Source of the DNA: an uncultured Verrucomicrobiota bacterium
GTDB taxonomy: Bacteria > Verrucomicrobiota > Verrucomicrobiia > Limisphaerales > AAA164-E04
Assembly: GCA_913061285.1 (NCBI GenBank)
Contig: CAJXVR010000037.1
Coordinates: 1 to 33,698 of the forward strand
Direction of reading: 5' to 3'
Length of the DNA: 33,698 nt
Part shown: positions 18,720 to 26,808 of the stretch, piece by piece
Position numbering within the stretch: position 1 is the stretch's first letter
Layout of the letters: every line of letters starts with the position of its first letter
The notes under the pieces: generated by a model
Told to the model about the DNA's origin: nothing
The model's database searches: none
What the model saw: the letters and a program-made list of their open reading frames with translations, nothing else
Position numbers and translations under genes: made by a program

Positions 18720-20246
18720 ATGACGGAGAGCATCGGTAATTCCCGCAATCAAAAAATCTCCCCCCAGATCGTAGGCAGAGAGACGGTGCCCAGTCCCGAG
18801 GCGGCAAGATCATTTCCGGTCTGCTTGCTTGGCCTACCGCTCTTTGCCCCGGTTACTGAAATTCTAACCTCAGCTATCCGCCGAACCAATTCATCGAAAA
18901 CGCAGCGTGCTAAGTATTTTGCTACGGCCTGCTTCGAAACCTTGTTGACAGCCGCGGAAGACAGCGAAATCCATCGCTTCTTGTCCAACGCCGACCATCT
19001 CTTTCCCAGTGGTCTTCCTGCCCGTTTCGCGAGCAAACAATTCGGCTTATCCTTTCAGAATAGTCACTCGCAACGAACGATTACGAATCAGCTACTCGAC
19101 TATGCAGAAGCCAACGACAAGTCACTCTTTATCGTCGGGCAACGACCACAAAAACACGCCAAACCGGCGAGCAATATCTCAAAGCGCCGACCTCAACTCA
19201 AACTTGCCGGTGAGCGCTGGATCTGGCCAAAGGATTGGACAAACAAAGACGCGTTTGAACTCAACAAGCTACTGCAAGAGCGACGCCCGGATATCATTCT
19301 TTGCTCTCTAAAATACATCCCGGCAAAATCATGGATGGCTGAAAACGGCCGAGCCTTAGCAAAATCGATTGTTTTCGAACTTGGCTCGAGCGACCTTCTT
19401 TTCGAATCCATCACTGGGGTTCGTTACCAAAACAACTTCCACTCGTGGCTCCTACGTCCCTTCAATCGCTTTAAATTCCTTGCTCGATTTAATCTCCAGT
19501 ACTTCAAGCGACTAGGAAAATTCATTGCCCAAAACTTCAGCCAACGACAGGTTCTGCGAAGCTGCCAAAGAAGAACGCAAGCCCATCCCAAGGACGCCCT
19601 CTTTCCTAGGGTTCCTGCCGAGGAGTTTGATCTCATTACCCTCCCCAGCCGATTCGACATATCGTTTCTACGGCGATTTCATTCAGAGTGGCACCAGCTC
19701 GCAAACGCGACCCAGGGGGTCGTTCTCAACGCGGCAGCTGTCGAGTCATTTGATATGATGACGCTAGGGACCCTCCTACACCTCACCCAAGCCCTCCAAC
19801 AAGCAGGCCATCACCTTGTCATCCAAGACCCACCTCTTTCATTGGTTCGATTCATACAACACGCTAAACTCTCTTCAAGCCTGCATACTCGATACAATCA
19901 AGCTTCCGCAGAAGAGCTTGCTAGAGAAAGTGCATGGACCAGGGCCGGCGCTGTCGATCCCACAAGTGAAGCGATCGTGTGGAAAGGCAACGTTACCGCG
20001 CAGACCATCGATCGTATCTGGGAGGATACAACAGGAACGATCAAGCGGAAGGAACAAACCACCCAAAGCTTTCAAGTCGACCTAAACAAAGTCACCCTGC
20101 TAGATAGCACAGGCATTGGCACGATGATTAAGTTGAAAAAGCGTCTGAGCAAACAAGGATACCGCATCGCTTACGTTAACCCGAATCAGAACGTCCGAAA
20201 GGTTCTGGAGATGACCCAGCTTTCTGAATACCTCCTCAAGGACTAA
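18720..20246 (+). CDS. Degenerate WecG/TagA-like glycosyltransferase domain fused to two STAS domains
   Basis: N-term 'LLGLPLFAPVTEIL..KYFATACFETLLTAAEDSEIHRFLSNADHLFPSGLPARFASKQFG..RPDIILCSL' follows the TagA/WecG pattern. C-term has a degenerate STAS (VVLNAAAVESFDMMTLGTLLHL) and an intact one (FQVDLNKVTLLDSTGIGTMIKLKKRL). Confidence 0.75.
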   Translation: MTESIGNSRNQKISPQIVGRETVPSPEAARSFPVCLLGLPLFAPVTEILTSAIRRTNSSKTQRAKYFATACFETLLTAAEDSEIHRFLSNADHLFPSGLPARFASKQFGLSFQNSHSQRTITNQLLDYAEANDKSLFIVGQRPQKHAKPASNISKRRPQLKLAGERWIWPKDWTNKDAFELNKLLQERRPDIILCSLKYIPAKSWMAENGRALAKSIVFELGSSDLLFESITGVRYQNNFHSWLLRPFNRFKFLARFNLQYFKRLGKFIAQNFSQRQVLRSCQRRTQAHPKDALFPRVPAEEFDLITLPSRFDISFLRRFHSEWHQLANATQGVVLNAAAVESFDMMTLGTLLHLTQALQQAGHHLVIQDPPLSLVRFIQHAKLSSSLHTRYNQASAEELARESAWTRAGAVDPTSEAIVWKGNVTAQTIDRIWEDTTGTIKRKEQTTQSFQVDLNKVTLLDSTGIGTMIKLKKRLSKQGYRIAYVNPNQNVRKVLEMTQLSEYLLKD

Positions 20247-20360
20247 CCAAGAGAAGAGCGGCTCGCTTCGATTTCATTCGGGGTCAACAAATTTTAAAAT
20301 TCTATCGTGGTTCCCACCAGGTTCGCTGTATTATTCCCAGAAATCCGAGCGATAAGGACA

Positions 20361-20681
20361 ATGCAACTAGAAACTCAGGGCACCAAATTGGTTGTCTCAA
20401 AGGTTCCGGAGCTGACGGCGAGCAACGCGTCAGACATCAAGACGGAAGTTAAGGCTGCGATCGAGGACACGCATACTCAGATCGACATCGACCTTTCAAC
20501 AACGGGCTTCGTCGATAGTAGTGGCCTCGGGGTGCTAATTGGGCTGCACAAGGCGATGGTAGCGAAGCAGGGATCGATCCGAATTCTCAATCCGGGCGAG
20601 AGCGTTCAGCAAGTCCTGGAGCTCACGCGCCTCCACCGCCTCTTCGAAGTCGTCATTTCAAATCCGAATGCTACCGAGTAA
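20361..20681 (+). CDS. STAS-domain protein (anti-sigma factor antagonist-like)
   Basis: 'IDIDLSTTGFVDSSGLGVLIGLHKAMVAKQGSIRILNPGESVQQVLELTRLHRLF'. The tracked ORF starts at 20307; the STAS fold begins near Met 20361. Confidence 0.9.
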   Translation: MQLETQGTKLVVSKVPELTASNASDIKTEVKAAIEDTHTQIDIDLSTTGFVDSSGLGVLIGLHKAMVAKQGSIRILNPGESVQQVLELTRLHRLFEVVISNPNATE

Positions 20682-20762
20682 GGCACCCGTCAGATCTTGA
20701 GTTCGTGAGCGTGTCAAACCTCCTGAGCAATCAGATCTCAAACACCTCACACGCCCCCACAA

Positions 20763-21992
20763 ATGGAGGAAGAACCTACGAACAAGCCCCGAATCCTCAT
20801 CGGTGGCGTTCCCTTCGGGCGCGGCAATGTTGCTGATGAAGCGGTTGCGGAAGCGGTCGTAACGATCGTCCGTGAACTCTGCCCAACGGCAGAAATATCC
20901 GTCAGCACAGATCAGGAAGCTCCAACGCGGAAAAGGCTTAGCATAAAAACCAGCCCACTGATTGAGTTTCCGGATTCAAAGATCAGCCAGGAAATGACCC
21001 GTGAAATCATACGGGACCAGGACTGGATTATTTGGGCTGGCGCGTTTGGGCTTTCCGATTATCCGCTCGAAGCGCTGAGCCTCCTCGATCAGGCGCAGCA
21101 GGAAGGTGTCAAAACCATTATTTTCTGCGTTGGCCAGGACTCTCGGGCAACACGCCCCACTACGTCAGGCGCGAAGAAAGCACTCTTCGGAACGATTCGC
21201 TTTCTCACCGCTGGAATCGTCGATCTCAACGCAGAATCAGAGGCGAAGCGGGATGCGTCCCTCGTTGAAATAATAAACCGAGTGATCCCCAAGACGGATC
21301 TCGTCATCTTGAGAGATCACGCAACGGCCAACGAACTCGGCAAGCTCCTCGATGCACCGGAACCAAAGCTGATTGGGGCTGACCCGATGATCTCATTGAC
21401 TTGTCAGGACATCGACACCTGTCGTTTTCCACGAGATACGATGGACTTTCTCGAACGATCCGATTTCAAGATCGCGCTCAGTATTTCTAGCGATTATCCT
21501 GCGGCCTCTTTGCGGAGAATCAAAAGCACACTGGATTCACTCATCACGAACAAGCAAGCCAAGTTCCTCGGTATCCCCTTGAATCCATCGACGGATACTC
21601 AGGCGCTTACCGAACTTCAATCCCAACTTGAAACTCCAGCAGCCATGCTTGTCCTCAAGGGAAGCTATGACCCGGACGAAATCATGGCGGCTACAAGCAG
21701 AGTTGACGTAGTGATTAGTGACCAACGCGAACTCCTCTTCCTAGCAGCGAACACGTTGACTCCCTTCGTCAACCTTGGACCTCACTCGTCTAGCAAAACG
21801 TTGGCCGAGCAATTTGGTCTTCCGACTGTTAACAATTGCAGCGATGTGGAATCCGAAATCTTCGCAAAGGAGATTGCGGAGCTCACGGAGATTCGAGCCT
21901 CCTTTCGAAAGAAAGCCATCACGGTGAAACTCGACATGCTCGCCCAGCTCAAAGCCGCAAAACAGCAGTTGAGTGATACGCTTAACCGCTAG
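20763..21992 (+). CDS. Polysaccharide pyruvyl transferase family (CsaB-like) protein
   Basis: 'ILIGGVPFGRGNVADEAVAEAVVTIVRE', 'DWIIWAGAFGLSDYPLEALSLLDQAQQEGVKTIIFCVGQ', 'TDLVILRDHATANELGKL'. Confidence 0.75.
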   Translation: MEEEPTNKPRILIGGVPFGRGNVADEAVAEAVVTIVRELCPTAEISVSTDQEAPTRKRLSIKTSPLIEFPDSKISQEMTREIIRDQDWIIWAGAFGLSDYPLEALSLLDQAQQEGVKTIIFCVGQDSRATRPTTSGAKKALFGTIRFLTAGIVDLNAESEAKRDASLVEIINRVIPKTDLVILRDHATANELGKLLDAPEPKLIGADPMISLTCQDIDTCRFPRDTMDFLERSDFKIALSISSDYPAASLRRIKSTLDSLITNKQAKFLGIPLNPSTDTQALTELQSQLETPAAMLVLKGSYDPDEIMAATSRVDVVISDQRELLFLAANTLTPFVNLGPHSSSKTLAEQFGLPTVNNCSDVESEIFAKEIAELTEIRASFRKKAITVKLDMLAQLKAAKQQLSDTLNR

Positions 21993-22083
21993 CAGCAAGC
22001 CACCCTTTTCCCTGGCTCCATAACCTTTTGAGGTCGGCACCACACGGTTGCCCCGTCCAACGAAGGTCTCTTGTCCTACAAGA

Positions 22084-22125
22084 ATAAAAAAAGGATGAGA
22101 ACCTAAGTTCTCATCCTTTAAAATG
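22084..22125 (-). terminator. Rho-independent terminator of the minus-strand pseudopilin gene (possibly bidirectional)
   Basis: Perfect 13-bp stem AAAGGATGAGAAC-CTAA-GTTCTCATCCTTT (22090-22119). Read on the minus strand it is followed by a T-rich run (CCTTTTTTTATT). Lies between convergent genes. Confidence 0.88.
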
Positions 22126-22176
22126 ATTGCCACTAACCTGAAAGGACAGCGGCGGCTGTCAAATCCCTATGAGGGA

Positions 22177-23034
22177 TCAACGTGCTGGAAGTGAGTGACC
22201 GGTCTTTCGCTGCGTGCGAAGAGCCAACCACAAGATATCGGCATCCGTCGTTGACTGTGGCGTAGGCTTGACCCAACGGAATCGAACAGGGTTGATTCCT
22301 TGAGAGGCAGAAGCACTCCACTTATGAATCTCTGCATGTCCGTCAGCGAAGGCCAATCCACCAGCACTGTTATGATAGCTAGCAGGAAGGTCAACCCAAG
22401 GGTTGCCACGTTCCAATTCAGGAGTAAAACAACCAGCATCATTGATGCTATCTGGGTTCTCATCCATGTATACCCATGTTTGCGATGGTCCTGGATCGTT
22501 CAATCCTGAAGCCTTAGCAGTGTAGGTAGGATAATCGCGGGATGCCCAAGCATTGGTGTCATCACCGATGCGGATATTCCCAGAGATACTTCGAACACGC
22601 TCTGTCCAACCGAGACCACGTTGAGTTGGGCTCACTTTGTTGTCAGAAGGGCACTTGAATATATTTCGTGCGTTGGAGAAGTAGGTCGCGAGGACGGAAT
22701 ACTTCGGATCCAAGAGGAAGTTGACATTGGTGTTGTCTTGCCGGCTATCCCACGTCAACCAACCAGTGACCCAAGCACCTTGAGCGGTTGATCCACCATG
22801 ACGAGCAGTAGGAAAACTGTCCTCGTTGTCACCCAAATACATGTGACAAGCAAGCATGAGCTGCTTGTTGTTGCTCATACAAGAAACGCCCTTGGCTTTT
22901 TCCTTGGCTTTGCCCAAAGCAGGCAAAAGCATTCCAGCTAGAATCGCAATAATCGCGATCACGACGAGCAGCTCGATAAGCGTAAAAGCTCCTCGGGCCC
23001 CGATTGACCATTTTTTATTCTTCAAGTTTTTCAT
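22177..23034 (-). CDS. Type II secretion-like pseudopilin, H-X9-DG family
   Basis: '[34 protein letters not shown]' prepilin cleavage/methylation segment; C-terminal '[20 protein letters not shown]'. Confidence 0.92.
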   Translation of the reverse strand: MKNLKNKKWSIGARGAFTLIELLVVIAIIAILAGMLLPALGKAKEKAKGVSCMSNNKQLMLACHMYLGDNEDSFPTARHGGSTAQGAWVTGWLTWDSRQDNTNVNFLLDPKYSVLATYFSNARNIFKCPSDNKVSPTQRGLGWTERVRSISGNIRIGDDTNAWASRDYPTYTAKASGLNDPGPSQTWVYMDENPDSINDAGCFTPELERGNPWVDLPASYHNSAGGLAFADGHAEIHKWSASASQGINPVRFRWVKPTPQSTTDADILWLALRTQRKTGHSLPAR

Positions 23035-23268
23035 ACGTACGAATAGAAAAAATCTACAGCTTTTCCTTCTAGACTTGGCCGGAAATTACACAGCGGAAGG
23101 GCCAAAGGCAAGTGTGCATTTAGCCGCACATGGAGTTTGACTAGGCTTTCAGGCCTCAGCAAGGCCCATTCCGCTACGTTCCGGCTCAGGTTTCTCATGC
23201 ACCGCAATATTCGACGTGAGCCGGGAAAGTCAAATGGATCACCCGCTGTTCTTCGCTCCATTTGAATA

Positions 23269-23310
23269 TTGCATTTGCAAAATACTCACGATAGAAACAG
23301 TGCAATTGCA
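23269..23310. promoter_or_regulatory. Pair of TTGCA/TGCAA inverted repeats upstream of the sigma-54 activator gene
   Basis: TTGCATTTGCAA at 23269-23280 and perfect palindrome TGCAATTGCA at 23301-23310; centres 31 bp apart; the second abuts the annotated ATG at 23310. Confidence 0.5.
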
Positions 23311-24665
23311 TGATTGTAGCTATTTTTGAAGGAGCATCAAGCGGGCAGATTACCCATCAGATCGAAACGCTGGGTCATCGGCATCAAACATGTGATGAAG
23401 CTGGGATCAGTGAACTAAGCCACCATTCTACCGGCCTGGTCTATGTGTTTCCCATCGCTGTCACCCAAACCTCCCTTTGGCCCAGCCTCCGAGTCCGACT
23501 TGCTCACACGAATCGGCTTTATATCGTTGCTGGCGAGAATGCGCCGACGGACCAAATCGTCTCAGCAGTCAGGGACGGTGCGTACGACTATTTAGACCTC
23601 AACGACAGCGATACCCGTTGGAATAAGGCCCTCGAAAAGGCGGTGGAATCCCAAAGTCTTTGGATCCAACTCTATGGTGGAGCCCCGATGGAGACGGAAG
23701 ATATGTTGATTGGACAGTCTCCCGGTATGCAACATCTCAAAGAGGCGATTTCTCGACTTGGGCCAACGGACGCTACCGTGTTAATCCTTGGAGATTCAGG
23801 CGTCGGCAAAGAACGGGTCGCCGAGGCCCTTCATAAGGCGAGTGGGAAAGGTCCCTTTGTCCCCATTAATTGTGCTGCGATCCCCAAAGACTTGATTGAA
23901 GCCGAACTCTTCGGCGCAGTTAAAGGGGCCTACACGGGAGCTCTCAAAGACCGCCAAGGCCTGGTAGAACAAGCCCGTGGGGGAACCCTTTTCCTGGACG
24001 AAATCGGTGAATTCGATATCAGCCTCCAACCAAAGCTGCTCCGCTTCCTCGAAACGAGAATGGCAAGAAAGGTGGGTGGAACGAGTGAGTACAAAGCAGA
24101 TCTACGTTTGATCTCAGCAACCAATCGCAATCTCCAAGATGATATCGACTCAAATAGCTTCCGAGCGGACCTTTATTACCGTCTGTCAGAAATCACCCTC
24201 CGCGTTCCTCCCCTTCGGCTTCGACTGGAGGACATTCCATTGTTCACGATTAGCTTCATGCAGAAAGCTGGGGAACGTTTCGGCAAAATGTTTGATCAAG
24301 TCGAACCAGGCCTAGTCAAACGATTTCAAAGCTACGATTGGCCAGGGAATGTGCGGGAGCTTAAAAGTCATATAGACCGAATGGTTATCCTGTACGATGG
24401 ACCGATTCTCAGGGAGGCATGGTGGGATCAACCCCAGAGCGGGCAGGCTCGGGCCCAACAAGCCGCAGGAACGACCGATCCAGCAAAAACCAGATTTCCA
24501 CACGACCTTTCCGCCCCCCCCACGAGAATCCCCTCACAAAAGGAGCGAATCGAGCGAGCCAAGGAACTCTTGGCCAACGACGACCAGAATTTGAGCTGGG
24601 TATCAGCTCAGCTAGGAATCCACCCCACGACGCTCTATCGCTGGAGAAAACAAGGCAAAGTATAG
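23310..24665 (+). CDS. Sigma-54-dependent transcriptional activator with degenerate receiver domain
   Basis: Walker A 'GDSGVGKE', 'ELFGAVKGAYTGA' (GAFTGA variant), 'GGTLFLDEIGE', 'FRADLYYRL', 'YDWPGNVREL'; C-term HTH 'VSAQLGIHPTTLYRWRKQGKV'. Confidence 0.95.
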   Translation: MIVAIFEGASSGQITHQIETLGHRHQTCDEAGISELSHHSTGLVYVFPIAVTQTSLWPSLRVRLAHTNRLYIVAGENAPTDQIVSAVRDGAYDYLDLNDSDTRWNKALEKAVESQSLWIQLYGGAPMETEDMLIGQSPGMQHLKEAISRLGPTDATVLILGDSGVGKERVAEALHKASGKGPFVPINCAAIPKDLIEAELFGAVKGAYTGALKDRQGLVEQARGGTLFLDEIGEFDISLQPKLLRFLETRMARKVGGTSEYKADLRLISATNRNLQDDIDSNSFRADLYYRLSEITLRVPPLRLRLEDIPLFTISFMQKAGERFGKMFDQVEPGLVKRFQSYDWPGNVRELKSHIDRMVILYDGPILREAWWDQPQSGQARAQQAAGTTDPAKTRFPHDLSAPPTRIPSQKERIERAKELLANDDQNLSWVSAQLGIHPTTLYRWRKQGKV

Positions 24666-24688
24666 CCAATCGGCCCACAAGGAAGCCT

Positions 24689-24880
24689 TCACACCCCGTT
24701 GGAAGCCATCTCGAGGGAGGGAATTCGCAGATCCCAACCGTCCTCGGCACACTCACGGCAAACAGCGAGCGAGTCTTGGAACCGACCGCAGATGGGACAG
24801 GTTCCCTTCCAGATCCGATTCTTGTCCGCGGGTTCGCTATTTGATTCTAAGGACAACAGTTGGAATAGGTTACCTTTCAT
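24689..24880 (-). CDS. Small putative zinc-ribbon protein (63 aa)
   Basis: 'GTCPICGRFQDSLAVCRECAEDGW' has paired CxxC motifs. No clear SD, and an overlapping ORF on the opposite strand. Confidence 0.4.
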   Translation of the reverse strand: MKGNLFQLLSLESNSEPADKNRIWKGTCPICGRFQDSLAVCRECAEDGWDLRIPSLEMASNGV

Positions 24881-25016
24881 CGCGATCTAGATTCCCAACA
24901 AATACCGACGATTCATCGTCAAGCGGGAAACAGATGAGTGACATTCTCTAGAATCGATCCATTGCCAACACCCTCGTCCTAGCTCAGACTAGACCGTTCA
25001 TTCACCCGAAATCGGC

Positions 25017-25859
25017 ATGAAATTAAAGACGATGAATCCCCGTGTTTTTCTTTCGACGAAGCAGCGCGCCTTTACGCTCATCGAACTCTTGGTGGTGATC
25101 GCCATCATTGCCATTCTTGCAGGGATGCTGCTTCCGGCTCTCAGCAAAGCCAAAGGTAAGGCCCACGGCATTTTCTGCATGAACAATCAACGCCAGATGA
25201 CCCTGAGTTGGATGATGTATGCTGACGACAACGATGATCGGATTCCACCGAATCACATCAATGGACGAAATCGAAACGTCACCTGGGTGCAAGGATGGCT
25301 GGATAACGCCTCTCCTGTCTCAGATAACACCAATACCGTTTTCCTCATGGAGAGCCATCTCTGGCCATACCTCAACTCTATTAAATCCTGGCGCTGTCCC
25401 GCAGATAAGAGCCTTTCCAAACACGGAGGAAAACAGATTCCGCGTGTCCGGAGTGTTTCTATGAACAACTGGCTCAACCCCAATCAGATATGGTCCGGCC
25501 AGACAGAATTCAAAGCCTACCGAAAAATCGCGGATATGACGCGCCCTTCACCCACCGGCATTTGGGTCGTTCTCGATGAGCGGGAAGACCGGATCAACAA
25601 TGGCTTCTTCGTAGTCGATATGCAGGGATTTAGCCCCCAAAACCCCCGCCATTACGAAATGGTGGACATGCCGGCAAGTTATCACAATGGAGCGGCTGGG
25701 GTTGCCTTTGCTGATGGACATTCCGAAATTCACAAATGGAGGGATTCCCGAACAACGCCCCCAGTGAGAAAAGGGCGTAATCTTCCTCTTACCGCAGGAT
25801 CAAGAGACAATGTGGACGTCGCCTGGCTTCAACAGCGTAGCACAGGACTTGTCCGTTAG
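25017..25859 (+). CDS. Type II secretion-like pseudopilin, H-X9-DG family
   Basis: '[34 protein letters not shown]'; '[20 protein letters not shown]'. Confidence 0.92.
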   Translation: MKLKTMNPRVFLSTKQRAFTLIELLVVIAIIAILAGMLLPALSKAKGKAHGIFCMNNQRQMTLSWMMYADDNDDRIPPNHINGRNRNVTWVQGWLDNASPVSDNTNTVFLMESHLWPYLNSIKSWRCPADKSLSKHGGKQIPRVRSVSMNNWLNPNQIWSGQTEFKAYRKIADMTRPSPTGIWVVLDEREDRINNGFFVVDMQGFSPQNPRHYEMVDMPASYHNGAAGVAFADGHSEIHKWRDSRTTPPVRKGRNLPLTAGSRDNVDVAWLQQRSTGLVR

Positions 25860-25944
25860 CAGCACTGCAGCGCTGAAGAGAGAACCGATTTTTTTCACCC
25901 CGCGCTTGGCCCAAGCAGGCAGACCCCCTAGGCTCGCCCAGCCA

Positions 25945-26808
25945 ATGACGGACTCATCAAAGTATCTGCCAAAACGTGAAATCGGATGTTCGGAACATGG
26001 TCTTCGTGCCCTTTCGCTTCGCGAACGATTCGAGCTCCTCAAAAACCTAGGGATTGAAGCACTCGAACTTCGACTGGGAAAAGAACTGTCGGAGGATGCC
26101 GCCAAGCTTGCGAACGAAGAACAGCTCGCCGCGCTACGCAGCCTCCGCGACCAATTCAAAATCAGTACCCCCTTTTGCTCCGTCGAGTGCGATCTCACTT
26201 CAATCAACTCGGCCGATTCGAATCAAAATCTGCCCCAAGCCATTGAACACTTTCGGACCGCAGCAAGCATTGGAGCGAGGACAATAAATCTCACCGTCAC
26301 ACAGGTTCCTACGATCGAAGTGACTGAATCGATTTGGGAGCGTTTCGTTGAGTCCCTTTGCCAACTCGGTGAAGAAGCGAGTCAGCTAGGCCTCAGTATC
26401 GCCCTTAAAACCAACGGACACATCGAAGAAGAAACTCAGTCCGGTCTTTTTATTGTCGAAACGCTGATGACAAATCGAAGCACATTGACTCGACTGATGC
26501 CGACACTCCCGAGCAACGTTGGATTCGGATACAGTCCAGGAATGTTCAAGGCGGTCAATCCCAGCGACCTGCGATTCGGAATCGATATCATCGAAGAACG
26601 AACTGAAACCTGTTTTCTCCAAGACTGGAGACAGCAGAATCGCAGTCTCACAGGCGCGGTGATTGGCGCCGATGATCTCGACTATCGCTCTCTCTTGCGA
26701 CGGCTTCCAACCAATACCCCTTGCCTTATTTCGCTCCCGTCAATCAAGTCGGCCAAAGTAGAAATCGAAACGAGCATGGCCTATCTCAATAGAATTCTCG
26801 CCCCATGA
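25945..26808 (+). CDS. Sugar phosphate isomerase/epimerase-like TIM-barrel protein
   Basis: 'LRERFELLKNLGIEALELRLGKEL', 'FCSVECDLTS', 'HFRTAASIGARTINLTV', 'IALKTNGH'. The tracked ORF start (25810) overlaps the pseudopilin; ATG 25945 preferred. Confidence 0.65.
   Translation: MTDSSKYLPKREIGCSEHGLRALSLRERFELLKNLGIEALELRLGKELSEDAAKLANEEQLAALRSLRDQFKISTPFCSVECDLTSINSADSNQNLPQAIEHFRTAASIGARTINLTVTQVPTIEVTESIWERFVESLCQLGEEASQLGLSIALKTNGHIEEETQSGLFIVETLMTNRSTLTRLMPTLPSNVGFGYSPGMFKAVNPSDLRFGIDIIEERTETCFLQDWRQQNRSLTGAVIGADDLDYRSLLRRLPTNTPCLISLPSIKSAKVEIETSMAYLNRILAP

Noticed and set aside
22084-22125. Perfect inverted repeat considered as an operator or mobile-element end
   Set aside because: Position between convergent gene ends plus the T-run on the minus strand explains it as a terminator.
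23035-23310. Sigma-54 promoter (TGGCAC-N5-TTGC) in the divergent region
   Set aside because: TTGCA half-sites exist, but no GG element at the correct spacing on either strand.
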